DNA from: Lactobacillus kitasatonis DSM 16761 = JCM 1039
Lineage (GTDB): Bacteria > Bacillota > Bacilli > Lactobacillales > Lactobacillaceae
Direction: 5' to 3'
NCBI RefSeq assembly: GCF_000615285.1
Contig: NZ_BALU01000004.1
Location: 106,762 to 170,761 of the forward strand
DNA: 64,000 bases
The notes under the pieces were generated by a model. It worked only from the letters and a program-made list of their open reading frames with translations. It did no database searches and had not been told where the DNA came from. The translations under genes and the position numbers were made by a program. This document shows, piece by piece, positions 53,325-61,492 of this stretch (positions within the stretch are counted from its first letter, which is position 1; the number at the start of each line of letters is the position of its first letter).

Positions 53325-53427
53325 ATATAATATACTTGTTTCAAAAAATATGAAATAGAATAATATATTAAAATTTTTGGAACAAGTTGATGAAAATGGG
53401 CATCCCTTCCGGGGATGTCTTTTTTTA
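53325..53427 (+). ncRNA. Possible short plus-strand transcript ending at an orphan terminator
   Basis: The hairpin GGCATCCC-TTCC-GGGGATGTC (53399-53419) is followed by TTTTTTT on the plus strand, but no plus-strand gene lies upstream. TATAAT-like sequence near 53323-53332 could start a transcript of about 90 bases. The evidence is limited to the terminator and an AT-rich box. Confidence 0.3.
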
Positions 53428-53431
53428 CCCT

Positions 53432-53466
53432 AAAAAAAAGAACTCCGAAAATTCGAAGTCCTTTTT
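53432..53466 (-). terminator. Terminator of gpmA
   Basis: On the minus strand, the stem GGACTTCG / CGGAGTTC is followed by a long T run, about 20 bases after the stop. Confidence 0.8.
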
Positions 53467-53487
53467 GTGTGAATAACCACTATTTAA

Positions 53488-54180
53488 TTAGTCGTCCAAC
53501 TTTTCCTTGTTAACAACATCAAGGTTTTCGTCGAATGTGTAAACTACTGGTTCACCAGTCTTCATTTCGAGGTTCATGATGTCATCGTCAGAAATGTTTT
53601 CGATGTACTTAGTCAAAGCACGAAGTGAGTTACCGTGAGCTGCGATAATTACGTTCTTGCCGTCAAGTAAGTCTGGAGCAATGTGATCTTCCCAGAATGG
53701 CATTACACGGTCAAGACATACGTGTAAGTTTTCTGCCTTAGGAACGATGTGTGGGTCCAAGTTTGCGTAACGACGGTCGTGAGCTTGGCTGTACTTGTTG
53801 TCGTCATCAATTGCTGGTGGCAAAACATCGTATGAACGACGCCAAATGTGAACTTGTTCGTCGCCGTACTTTTCAGCAGTAGCCTTCTTGTTCAAACCTT
53901 GAAGAGCACCGTAGTGACGTTCGTTAAGTCTCCAGGTCTTAGTTTCTGGAATCCAAAGTTGGCCACTTTCTTCAAGTGCGTAGTGCAAAGTCTTGATAGC
54001 ACGAGTTAATAATGAAGTGTAAGCTTGGTCAAATTCAAGACCGTGTTCCTTGATTAAACGACCAGCCTTCTTAGCTTCTTCAACACCTTTTTCTGAAAGG
54101 TTAACGTCAACCCAACCAGTAAATTGGTTTGAAAGGTTCCATTCACTTTGACCGTGACGGATTAAAACTAATTTTGACAT
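53488..54180 (-). CDS. gpmA: 2,3-bisphosphoglycerate-dependent phosphoglycerate mutase
   Basis: This glycolytic enzyme interconverts 3- and 2-phosphoglycerate. The 230 residues start [22 protein letters not shown], with the phosphorylated His in RHG, and show [15 protein letters not shown] and the second His in [15 protein letters not shown] at 54180 follows AAAAGGAG at normal spacing; the longer in-frame start is not needed. Confidence 0.97.
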   Translation of the reverse strand: MSKLVLIRHGQSEWNLSNQFTGWVDVNLSEKGVEEAKKAGRLIKEHGLEFDQAYTSLLTRAIKTLHYALEESGQLWIPETKTWRLNERHYGALQGLNKKATAEKYGDEQVHIWRRSYDVLPPAIDDDNKYSQAHDRRYANLDPHIVPKAENLHVCLDRVMPFWEDHIAPDLLDGKNVIIAAHGNSLRALTKYIENISDDDIMNLEMKTGEPVVYTFDENLDVVNKEKLDD

Positions 54181-54348
54181 GAAATATCTCCTTTTAAAAT
54201 TCAATGTTTCAACCATATTTTACACATTTCGCAGTTTTTTTCATAGAGAAATGACAAAAAAACATTAATTTTTAGACATTGTTTCAAATACTTGCCCTTT
54301 TGTGCTAACTTAGAACAGAAATATTAATCAAAAAAGAAGTGCGGAATT

Positions 54349-55113
54349 ATGGTATTCAAAAATAAAAAATTCATCATCGGCCTGATTGGCATTTTTGTTC
54401 TGCTTTTAGCGGGCTGTTCAACCAATAAAACTACTACTAAAAAAGAAAATACTTTGCAAAGTGCAAAGACGATTTTAACTAAGGCGCAAAAGACTAAATT
54501 CGATTCTATGCATGCTACTTGGGACGAAACTGAAAATGGCGCAACGATCCAAAAAGCTGAAGTCCAATACGTTAATGATCCAACGGTCATCTACGCTAAT
54601 GTGGCAGCGGCTTCCAACCACTATAAGATGTGGATCGAAGGCAAAACCAGCTACATCCAAATGAAAGGCACTAGTTCTAACCACTGGTTTAAGACAAAAC
54701 TTGGTAAAAGCAATTCATATACTGTATTAACAGATAGCTTAAACAACATGCTTGATCCATTCGTTGCTACCAGCAAGAGTTTTAAAGTTAAACCCAATGG
54801 CAACGATTATGCCCTCTCTTATAAAGGAAACAATAAGAAAATTTGGAATGCCATCGTCTCCGATTCTGCGATCACGGTTTTGATCGGCATCGATTTAGAC
54901 AACGTGAAACCAATCAACAACGAAATTTTGATCGACGTTGATAACAGCTACCACATCACTGATGTGAAGGTGGTTTCTACCTATAAAGATGAAGGCACAA
55001 ATAGAACCTTTACCATGAATGCTGATCAAATCGACCAAATTAAGCATCTGGAAGTTCCAGCCAATGTTAAAAAAGGTGCAGTCGATTTAGGAAAAATGAG
55101 CAAAAGCAACTAA
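54349..55113 (+). CDS. Lipoprotein (DUF6612-like)
   Basis: This membrane-anchored lipoprotein has 254 residues. The signal peptide ends in the lipobox LLLAGCST, then a Thr/Lys-rich tether. The body alternates short beta strands with TSYIQMKGTSSNHWFK and DNSYHITDVKVVST, a pattern seen in DUF6612/LppX-like Gram-positive lipoproteins. It is followed by a terminator and then a related lipoprotein gene, so the pair looks like an old duplication. Function unknown; family assignment is from pattern only. Confidence 0.75.
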   Translation: MVFKNKKFIIGLIGIFVLLLAGCSTNKTTTKKENTLQSAKTILTKAQKTKFDSMHATWDETENGATIQKAEVQYVNDPTVIYANVAAASNHYKMWIEGKTSYIQMKGTSSNHWFKTKLGKSNSYTVLTDSLNNMLDPFVATSKSFKVKPNGNDYALSYKGNNKKIWNAIVSDSAITVLIGIDLDNVKPINNEILIDVDNSYHITDVKVVSTYKDEGTNRTFTMNADQIDQIKHLEVPANVKKGAVDLGKMSKSN

Positions 55114-55116
55114 TAC

Positions 55117-55149
55117 TAAGTCCGAATCCAAGTTGATTCGGGCTTTTTT
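55117..55149 (+). terminator. Terminator of the first lipoprotein gene
   Basis: The stem AGTCCGAATC / GATTCGGGCT (one wobble) is followed by TTTTTT. Confidence 0.85.
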
Positions 55150-55186
55150 AGTTATAATAAAGGTATGGAATAATAGGAGAAAAATT

Positions 55187-56002
55187 ATGAATTCAAAACT
55201 TAAAAAAACATTTATTGGCATTTCACTTGCCGCCCTCTTCTTACTAGGCGGCTGCAGTCAGCAGAAAAAGGCCAATCCCAATCCTGTTTTAACTAAGAGT
55301 CAGGTCGTACAAAAAGCGAAGAAGAGCTTTAGAAGTGGTCAGGTCATTCAATCGGTCACATTGGGCACTGACACTTCCAGCCAAGTGGCTCTGGCTAACA
55401 CTACCTTTGGTGGTGAATCAACTGTCTACCATATTACTAACCAAACAACCAGCAAGGGTAAATCCAGTTCTAGTGAAGAATGGATCAACTTGAACAATGT
55501 CTACATAAATGGTCGTGATACCTGGTACAAGGCTGATCTAGAAAAATTGACGGGCCACTCATATGCGGACTTAACTGACGCAATTATGAATAACCGCTTG
55601 ATCCATAACCCAAGCGATACTTTGGTTAAGGCGTACAAGATGAAGCGGAATAAGAAGGAAAAGACTTACACTTTGACTGCTAATATCAAAGACAAGGACT
55701 TAATGGAAAAAGCTGCTTCACCTATTTTCAACACTGTGGCTCAAAGTTCAAACCAAGCTAAGGTCTTTAAGCAAATTCAAAAGTACGGCAAGTACAAGAA
55801 GATGACTGTAAAAACTGTCGTTAGAGACAACAAATTGGCTGGCTTCAACGTTTTCGTGAACATGAAGCTGGGCAAGATGATGACGGTTAAGGTTGGTCAA
55901 AGTTACGGTAACTTTGGCAGCCACGACTTCTTAAAAGTACCAACTTCCGCAACTAATGCTAAGTCATTGCCAACAACTGATAATAATAGTAAGAAAAAGT
56001 AG
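55187..56002 (+). CDS. Lipoprotein (DUF6612-like), second copy
   Basis: This lipoprotein has 271 residues and the lipobox FLLGGCSQ. ATG at 55187 follows AATAGGAG; the in-frame upstream extension crosses the promoter (TATAAT near 55152). The arrangement parallels the preceding gene: SEEWINLNNVYINGRDTWYK corresponds to the TSYIQMKG region, and KMTVKTVVRDNKLAGFNVFV to the later strands. It ends with a basic KKK tail. It lies ten bases before the oxidoreductase gene and is probably co-transcribed with it. Function unknown. Confidence 0.75.
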   Translation: MNSKLKKTFIGISLAALFLLGGCSQQKKANPNPVLTKSQVVQKAKKSFRSGQVIQSVTLGTDTSSQVALANTTFGGESTVYHITNQTTSKGKSSSSEEWINLNNVYINGRDTWYKADLEKLTGHSYADLTDAIMNNRLIHNPSDTLVKAYKMKRNKKEKTYTLTANIKDKDLMEKAASPIFNTVAQSSNQAKVFKQIQKYGKYKKMTVKTVVRDNKLAGFNVFVNMKLGKMMTVKVGQSYGNFGSHDFLKVPTSATNAKSLPTTDNNSKKK

Positions 56003-56012
56003 AGGTTAAATT

Positions 56013-56978
56013 ATGAAATTAGGAATTATCGGAAGTGGAATGATCGTCCACGATTTTTTGAAGACTGCAGATAAGATTAACAATCTTGAACTTGTAGCAA
56101 TTTCATCGACTGTTCGCAGTAAAGATATTGCTCAGGAATTAGCTAAGCAATATGGCATTAAGAAAACTTACACCGACAACAAAAAATTGATGGAAGATCC
56201 TGATGTCGATACGGTTTATGTTGCTGTGCCAAACTTCTTGCACTATAACATTGCCAAAGAGGCACTAGAACACGGCAAAAATGTCATCTGCGAAAAGCCA
56301 TTTGTTGAGAGTACGGTTCAAGCCAAGGAATTGAAGCAACTTGCCGATGAAAAAGATTTGATCATCCTTGAAGCAATCACCAATCTTTACTTGGAGAACT
56401 TCAAGCAAATTCAAAAAGAGCTCAAGAATATTGCCCCAATTCATATTATCAACATGAACTATACGCAATACTCAAGCCGTTATGATGCTTTCCTTGAAGG
56501 TAAGATTGCACCAGTCTTTGATCCAAATAAAGATGGTGGTGCCTTGATGGATTTGAACATCTATAACATTCACCTTGTAGCGGCCTTGTTCGGCTTGCCT
56601 GATAAGGTTCAATATTACGCAAACATGCAAAAAGGTGTTGATACATCAGGCATCTTGCACTTGTCCTACCCTGACAAGCAAGCATCCCTCACCGCATCAA
56701 AGGATAGTTACGTAACGCCACGTTCATTCATTGAAGGTGAAAAAGGCAGCATCTATATCGATGGTTCAACTGGCGAACTTAACAACTTTACAGTACAAAT
56801 GCGAGGCAAAGAACCTAAGCGTTACAACTTGAATAAATACGACCACCGTATGACGAGCGAGTTTAATGCGTTTAGTGAGATCATCGATAATCATGATATG
56901 GTGAACGCTGATGAAGCATTTGTAAATACGCTTGAGTCAATGCAAATTTTGACCGCTGCAAGAAATTCTGAGGAATAA
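56013..56978 (+). CDS. Gfo/Idh/MocA family oxidoreductase
   Basis: This is an NAD(P)-dependent oxidoreductase of 321 residues. The N-terminal Rossmann fold starts MKLGIIGSGMIVHDFLK, and the conserved VICEKPFVES contains the EKP lysine. The C-terminal GFO_IDH_MocA substrate domain includes GGALMDLNIYNIHLVAALFG (family GGxxxD..H motif with Asn-Ile-His at the end). The substrate, a sugar or polyol derivative, cannot be told. AGAGG precedes the ATG. Confidence 0.88.
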   Translation: MKLGIIGSGMIVHDFLKTADKINNLELVAISSTVRSKDIAQELAKQYGIKKTYTDNKKLMEDPDVDTVYVAVPNFLHYNIAKEALEHGKNVICEKPFVESTVQAKELKQLADEKDLIILEAITNLYLENFKQIQKELKNIAPIHIINMNYTQYSSRYDAFLEGKIAPVFDPNKDGGALMDLNIYNIHLVAALFGLPDKVQYYANMQKGVDTSGILHLSYPDKQASLTASKDSYVTPRSFIEGEKGSIYIDGSTGELNNFTVQMRGKEPKRYNLNKYDHRMTSEFNAFSEIIDNHDMVNADEAFVNTLESMQILTAARNSEE

Positions 56979-56990
56979 AAAATTAAACTA

Positions 56991-57045
56991 AAAAAGATTG
57001 GTTATCTTCGCTACAAAAGCGTTGATAATCAATCTTTTATTTTTG
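56991..57045 (+). terminator. Terminator shared by the oxidoreductase and ATPase genes
   Basis: Arms AAAAGATTGGTTATC and GATAATCAATCTTTT form a long stem with T on both strands, between convergent genes. Confidence 0.85.
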
Positions 57046-57049
57046 CTCT

Positions 57050-58273
57050 CTAATCTCTTTCCAAAAGCCAATCCAAAATATTCATCTTCTGAATACCATC
57101 ATAATTAACATCCTTATTCAAAGTATCCATCGTCAATAAATACTTCGGATAAGAATCATGGATTTGTTTCAACGGACGTAACTCTCTTTCCAGCACTTTT
57201 TCGTCTAATGTAGTCAAAGCAACTTGGAAATATCTTGCTTCATTTTTGACATTCAATGCCACAAAATCAACTTCCAAATCATTGCTTCGACCGACATAAA
57301 CATGCGGATATCTGCTCTTCAATTCCAAAAAGACAATGTTCTCGATGATGTGACCATAATCTTGTTGGTGATCTGGTAAAAGCAAACGCCGCAAGCCCAA
57401 ATCAACAGCATAATATTTACTGTTAGCACGTAAAATCGAACGGCCGTGAATATCATATGGCTTAGCTTCGTACATTAGCAAGCTGTTCAGAATGCCTTCC
57501 ACATATCGGTCAATCGTCTTATTGTCTGCTGGCAGCTTAGCACTTTTCAAGGTATTAGCAATATTGCTAATTGAAATTGCACTACCAATATCACTAAACA
57601 AAGTACGGATTACTCTCTCCAAAACAGGGACATCCCTCACCTTAAGTCTGGTAACAATGTCGGTTAAAACAATTGTCGAATAGATTCCCTGCAGATATTC
57701 CATTCTTTCTTGTTCATCTTGGACAAACAATGTATAAGGAAATGAGCTCTTCAAATACTCATTGAACATATCTGTATCGTTAGTGAATAAATCGTTCTGC
57801 TTGTGCCATTCCACAAATTCCTTGAAAGATAGTGGCAACATATTTATTTGCACATAGCGACCCGTCAGCAATGTCGCAATTTCACCACTTAAGAAATAAG
57901 CGTTAGAGCCTGTGATGTATAAATCCACGTTGTCTTTAATGAACAATGAGTCAACTACTTTTTCGAAATCAGTAACGTGCTGAATTTCATCCAAAAAAAT
58001 GTAGGTCATCTTGCCATCATCAAGACGATTGGTTAAATATTTATATAAAGCATGAGGATCACGCAAAGGTTCATTAGCCATATCTTCAAAATTAATGGTA
58101 ATTATTTGCTCAGGTGCTACACCACTAGCTCGAAGATATTCTCGAAATAGTAAAAATAAAGTTGATTTACCTGATCTTCTTACACCAGAAACGACCTTAA
58201 TAATGTGTTTACCTTGGTGTCTCTTCAAAAAATCGAGGTATTCAGTTCTAGCAACGTATCGTTTTTCTACCAT
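57050..58273 (-). CDS. AAA_14/DUF4143 ATPase
   Basis: This P-loop ATPase has 407 residues, with an N-terminal AAA_14 domain and a C-terminal DUF4143 domain. Walker A is VSGVRRSGKST (about residues 27-37), Walker B is YIFLDEIQHV, and the sensor-like TGSNAYFLSGEIATLLTGR follows. The C-terminus has the restriction-enzyme-like strand VGRSNDLEVDFVAL. ATG at 58273 follows AAGGGAAG; further upstream the frame only runs through the repeats. The family is widespread in bacteria and archaea with no settled function. Three phased palindromes lie directly upstream, a candidate control region. Confidence 0.88.
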   Translation of the reverse strand: MVEKRYVARTEYLDFLKRHQGKHIIKVVSGVRRSGKSTLFLLFREYLRASGVAPEQIITINFEDMANEPLRDPHALYKYLTNRLDDGKMTYIFLDEIQHVTDFEKVVDSLFIKDNVDLYITGSNAYFLSGEIATLLTGRYVQINMLPLSFKEFVEWHKQNDLFTNDTDMFNEYLKSSFPYTLFVQDEQERMEYLQGIYSTIVLTDIVTRLKVRDVPVLERVIRTLFSDIGSAISISNIANTLKSAKLPADNKTIDRYVEGILNSLLMYEAKPYDIHGRSILRANSKYYAVDLGLRRLLLPDHQQDYGHIIENIVFLELKSRYPHVYVGRSNDLEVDFVALNVKNEARYFQVALTTLDEKVLERELRPLKQIHDSYPKYLLTMDTLNKDVNYDGIQKMNILDWLLERD

Positions 58274-58307
58274 ATTATTCACTTCCCTTGCTTTAATTTT
58301 ATCATCA

Positions 58308-58405
58308 TTTGGAATATACTCCAAAAAAACCTGATTTTTGCCCTTTATTTGGAACATATTCCAAATAAATGCCACTTTTGCCTCTCATTTGGAATACATT
58401 CCAAA
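58308..58405. repeat. Three 18-bp palindromes at an exact 40-bp period
   Basis: TTTGGAATATACTCCAAA (58308), TTTGGAACATATTCCAAA (58348) and TTTGGAATACATTCCAAA (58388) share invariant TTTGGA/TCCAAA arms and differ only in a six-base alternating A/pyrimidine centre. The 22-base spacers are also related (ATTTTTGCCCTTTA, ACTTTTGCCTCTCA), so the unit is a 40-bp tandem repeat. It lies between the antiporter terminator and the DUF4143 ATPase gene. Confidence 0.9.
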
Positions 58406-58431
58406 CAAAAAAGCCATCCAAATGGATGACT
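58406..58431 (-). terminator. Terminator of the antiporter gene
   Basis: On the minus strand, the stem GTCATCC / GGATGGC is followed by TTTTTT, just after the stop and abutting the palindromic repeats. Confidence 0.75.
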
Positions 58432-58440
58432 TCCCTAAAA

Positions 58441-60279
58441 TTATTCATGACTACTCAACAAATTCCGTACCTGATCAGCATCCTTGAATTCACCAGAGAA
58501 GACCAAAACATCCCCCGGCTCAATCACAGTCCAGCCGTGCGGAGCCAGCCACTGATCTCCACGCCAAATTCGACTGACCGTAATCTTGTCGATAAAGTCC
58601 AAATCGGCCAAAGGACGCCCAGTGTACCGCGTGTTCGTAACCTTAACTGAGTAAAGCACATTCTTCGTATCAGTAATAATCCGGTAAACAGTTGGTGATT
58701 CAATCAACGCACGCATCAAGGCAGAACGAATATTGGTAAAGTTGAAAATCTCGATATCTCTTTGGTTAAATTCATCAACAATATCACTATCAACCTGACT
58801 AAGTCGTGCAATAACCCGCTCTACTCCGATCTCTCTAGCATCCCTTGCCAAGTCGGCATTATTCTCATCCGTGTGACTGGCAGCCACAAAGATATCACAA
58901 TCATATGCGCCGGCCTTCTCCAAGGTCTCCTTATTCAAATCAGGCAACAAGGTAATATTATCAACGCGGCTATCGTAAGTTTCATAACTGACCTTGTTAG
59001 CAGTATAAATCTTGACTGAGTACCAATTATCGTGCAAGTCGTGGGCAACCGGCACCGTGAAGGCATTGGCCCCAATAAAGGTAACGGTCTTCTTGATTCT
59101 GTCTTCCGGTGACAAAACGAAGCTTGAGTTAAAGACAATCGGACTCAAAATACATACAATAACTGCAGCCAAAATAAAGGCATCAGATTGCGTTGAAGTA
59201 ATGGCGTGCAATCTTCTCGCAACTTGCAAGGTTGGCAAAACAATCGTAATTGTCGTTGCAGTTAAGAAGCCGCCGGCAAAAGCATTGCGCTTTTCAAAGA
59301 ATCTCATGTAGGTTAAAACAACCGGCAACTTAGCGAGCAATAAGAAGATAACCAAGACTGGCAAAAGCATTAAGGCTGAGGGATGGGTCAAGAATGAACG
59401 CAAATTCAATCTTACCCCTGTCATAATGAAGAAAATAGGAATAAAGAAACCATAACCAATTGAAGTCAGCTTATCCTTAGTTGCTTCACTTGGTTCAAGC
59501 AGCTTCATGACCATACCTGCCAAGAAAGCACCCAAGATGTTCTCGGCACCAACAGTTTCGGCAACGGTAACCAAAGCAAAAATCAAGAAAAATGCCAAAC
59601 GAATATCCAATTGTGTCGTTGCCTTAGTTACCTTGGCAAACCACAAATATGGTTGCTTAAATCTACGCAAAAGAAAAATTGCGGCCAAAAACAGCAAGAT
59701 AATCAACCATAATTGTTCTGCATTACCACCGTTGATTGATGCATAAATGGTAAGCAAAAGCAGTGGAATAACTTCACCAAGAACAGCCGTCAACAGGATC
59801 GTCTGGCCAATTGGCCGACCCAAAATGTCCTTTTCCTTCAAGGTGGCAATCACCACGCCGAGAGCAACGGTCATCAAGATAATCGCAGCCAGCATAACTT
59901 CGCTGAACAAACCGATCCATTTCAAAACAAAGGCCAAGGCCACAGCCATGACGACGATTCCACTAAAGGCAATCACGGCTGTCTTCAGCGGATCCACCAT
60001 TTTTCCGGCTTGTGATCTCCCCTTCGGATTATTCTTTCTTTGCAATAAATCGAAGTCGATTTCCATCCCTGATAAAAACATCAGTAAGGTCACGCCCAGA
60101 TTAGACAAAAAAGTCAGATCGTGCGTCGAAAAAATCAGGTTGAAACCGCTCGATCCCATGATAATCCCCACGATAATTTCGGCTATCGCGGTTGGGACAT
60201 TGCTAATTTGAAAACGAGCCATAAATATTGGAATAATTAATGCCAATAATACGACTAAGAATAGCGATAATTGTGCCAT
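58441..60279 (-). CDS. CPA2-family monovalent cation:proton antiporter with TrkA-type domain
   Basis: This membrane antiporter (KefB/CPA2 type) has 612 residues. About twelve hydrophobic segments span residues 1-390, with the ion-site region AENILGAFLAGMVMKLLEP. A cytoplasmic regulatory part follows: a TrkA_N-like Rossmann region (about 395-520, VTFIGANAFTVPVAHDL) and a TrkA_C domain at the end (about 535-612, RPLADLDFIDKITVSRIWR). It probably exchanges K+ or Na+ for H+ under nucleotide control. ATG at 60279 follows AAGGTGAGAG; the upstream GTG overlaps the ribosome binding site. Confidence 0.9.
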   Translation of the reverse strand: MAQLSLFLVVLLALIIPIFMARFQISNVPTAIAEIIVGIIMGSSGFNLIFSTHDLTFLSNLGVTLLMFLSGMEIDFDLLQRKNNPKGRSQAGKMVDPLKTAVIAFSGIVVMAVALAFVLKWIGLFSEVMLAAIILMTVALGVVIATLKEKDILGRPIGQTILLTAVLGEVIPLLLLTIYASINGGNAEQLWLIILLFLAAIFLLRRFKQPYLWFAKVTKATTQLDIRLAFFLIFALVTVAETVGAENILGAFLAGMVMKLLEPSEATKDKLTSIGYGFFIPIFFIMTGVRLNLRSFLTHPSALMLLPVLVIFLLLAKLPVVLTYMRFFEKRNAFAGGFLTATTITIVLPTLQVARRLHAITSTQSDAFILAAVIVCILSPIVFNSSFVLSPEDRIKKTVTFIGANAFTVPVAHDLHDNWYSVKIYTANKVSYETYDSRVDNITLLPDLNKETLEKAGAYDCDIFVAASHTDENNADLARDAREIGVERVIARLSQVDSDIVDEFNQRDIEIFNFTNIRSALMRALIESPTVYRIITDTKNVLYSVKVTNTRYTGRPLADLDFIDKITVSRIWRGDQWLAPHGWTVIEPGDVLVFSGEFKDADQVRNLLSSHE

Positions 60280-60317
60280 ATCTCTCACCTTTTCTCATTC
60301 AATCAACATGCATTATA

Positions 60318-60366
60318 CAAAAAATATGCCTCATTCCCATCGTTTTAGGAATAAGACATATTTTTC
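60318..60366 (-). terminator. Terminator of the amidase gene
   Basis: The long stem AAAATATGCCTCATTCC / GGAATAAGACATATTTT (wobbles) is followed by T on the minus strand, adjacent to the stop. Confidence 0.8.
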
Positions 60367-60368
60367 TC

Positions 60369-61478
60369 TTAATTTACGTCACTTGCTAAAACATATTGTG
60401 TAGCATTAAGTGCATAGTACTTTTGACCTTTAATTGTAAGTTTGCTGCCGTAGACTAATACTCGACTGCCCTTATTGACCTTGTTTTGCTTCTCGATCTC
60501 ACCGGTGCGAGTACGTAAGTAAGTATCCTTATTTACGGTCTTAGGCGTTGCGTCAATGTTAGAAGCAACTACGTATTGGTCTTTGCCAATCTGGTAGTAC
60601 TTCTTGCCATTGATCATCTTGTAGCCCATGACCACAACCGGACTGCCGGCGTACTTGAGCTTCTTGGTGTTATTGCCCTTAGCATCATAGATGTAAGCAT
60701 CGTGACCTAAAGTTACAGCACCTTGAACAACTGGGATTTCTTCCTTAGTCTTGTTTGGATCCTTATCCTTGTTCTTCAAGTTAGATTGAGATTGAGTATT
60801 CTTCTTTTGCAAGTCGTAGTAATACTTAATCAATGAATAAAATTGATCCATGCTGTAGCCCCATTTTTCAAAATAGCCATCGGGGTCAACGTGGTCAGTG
60901 CCACCAAGGAAGTCGCTGACGGCGTGGTGCGACCAAATCGTACCTTGACCATCATCGCAGGCATTGTCCGGCTTCAAATCGTAACGGTGTAAAAGCTTAG
61001 CAATGTAGATCGCATCATTATTAATTGACTTAATAAATGCATCCCTACTATCTTCTTCACACAATTCAACTTGAATAAATCGGTTGTTCGCCTGCTGACC
61101 TGCACCCCAGGTACCCATGTCGGGTGAGCGCATCTGAATTACTTGCTTACTGTCGACGAAAGCATGAACATAGGCCTGGATGTTCTGCCATTCACGGTTG
61201 AAGTAAATTGCTTCATCGTGGGCAGTAGCACCAAGGTCATCGGTTTCGTGAACGACAATTCCCTCTGGTTTACCATTTTGGTATTCAACGCCAGGGAATT
61301 TGTTGTACTTGATACCCTCAAGTTTGAGCACCTTGTATAAATAAGTAACACCGCTGTACTTATATTTCTTAGCTTCAGTGTTAATCGATGCCGCTTGAGT
61401 TTCTTCATTATTAAAACTAAAGGCACCAATAAAACTGATTGCCGCAATAAATGCGATCGTTAATTTCTTTAGCTTCAC
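60369..61478 (-). CDS. Secreted N-acetylmuramoyl-L-alanine amidase with SLAP anchors
   Basis: This is an exported peptidoglycan hydrolase of 369 residues. The signal peptide (MKLKKLTIAFIAAISFIGAF) is followed by an Amidase_2 domain (about residues 60-220). Its zinc ligands appear as IVVHETDD (His) and DHVDPDGYF (His), with IQVELCE and WSHHAVSDF around the site. Two C-terminal SLAP modules (HDAYIYDAKGNNTKKL, KDTYLRTRTGE) attach it to the wall. The GTG start at 61478 follows AAAGGATG. It lies 14 bases after the glucosaminidase gene, so both are one operon of autolysins. Confidence 0.92.
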   Translation of the reverse strand: MKLKKLTIAFIAAISFIGAFSFNNEETQAASINTEAKKYKYSGVTYLYKVLKLEGIKYNKFPGVEYQNGKPEGIVVHETDDLGATAHDEAIYFNREWQNIQAYVHAFVDSKQVIQMRSPDMGTWGAGQQANNRFIQVELCEEDSRDAFIKSINNDAIYIAKLLHRYDLKPDNACDDGQGTIWSHHAVSDFLGGTDHVDPDGYFEKWGYSMDQFYSLIKYYYDLQKKNTQSQSNLKNKDKDPNKTKEEIPVVQGAVTLGHDAYIYDAKGNNTKKLKYAGSPVVVMGYKMINGKKYYQIGKDQYVVASNIDATPKTVNKDTYLRTRTGEIEKQNKVNKGSRVLVYGSKLTIKGQKYYALNATQYVLASDVN

Positions 61479-61492
61479 TAAACCATCCTTTA

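Noticed and set aside
58274..58375. N-terminal extension of the DUF4143 ATPase through the palindromes
   Set aside because: The extension translates the repeats, lacks a ribosome binding site, and the ATG at 58273 with AAGGGAAG fits the family N-terminus.
58308..58405. CRISPR array
   Set aside because: There are only three units with 18-bp palindromes and 22-bp spacers that are themselves similar, and no cas genes are nearby.
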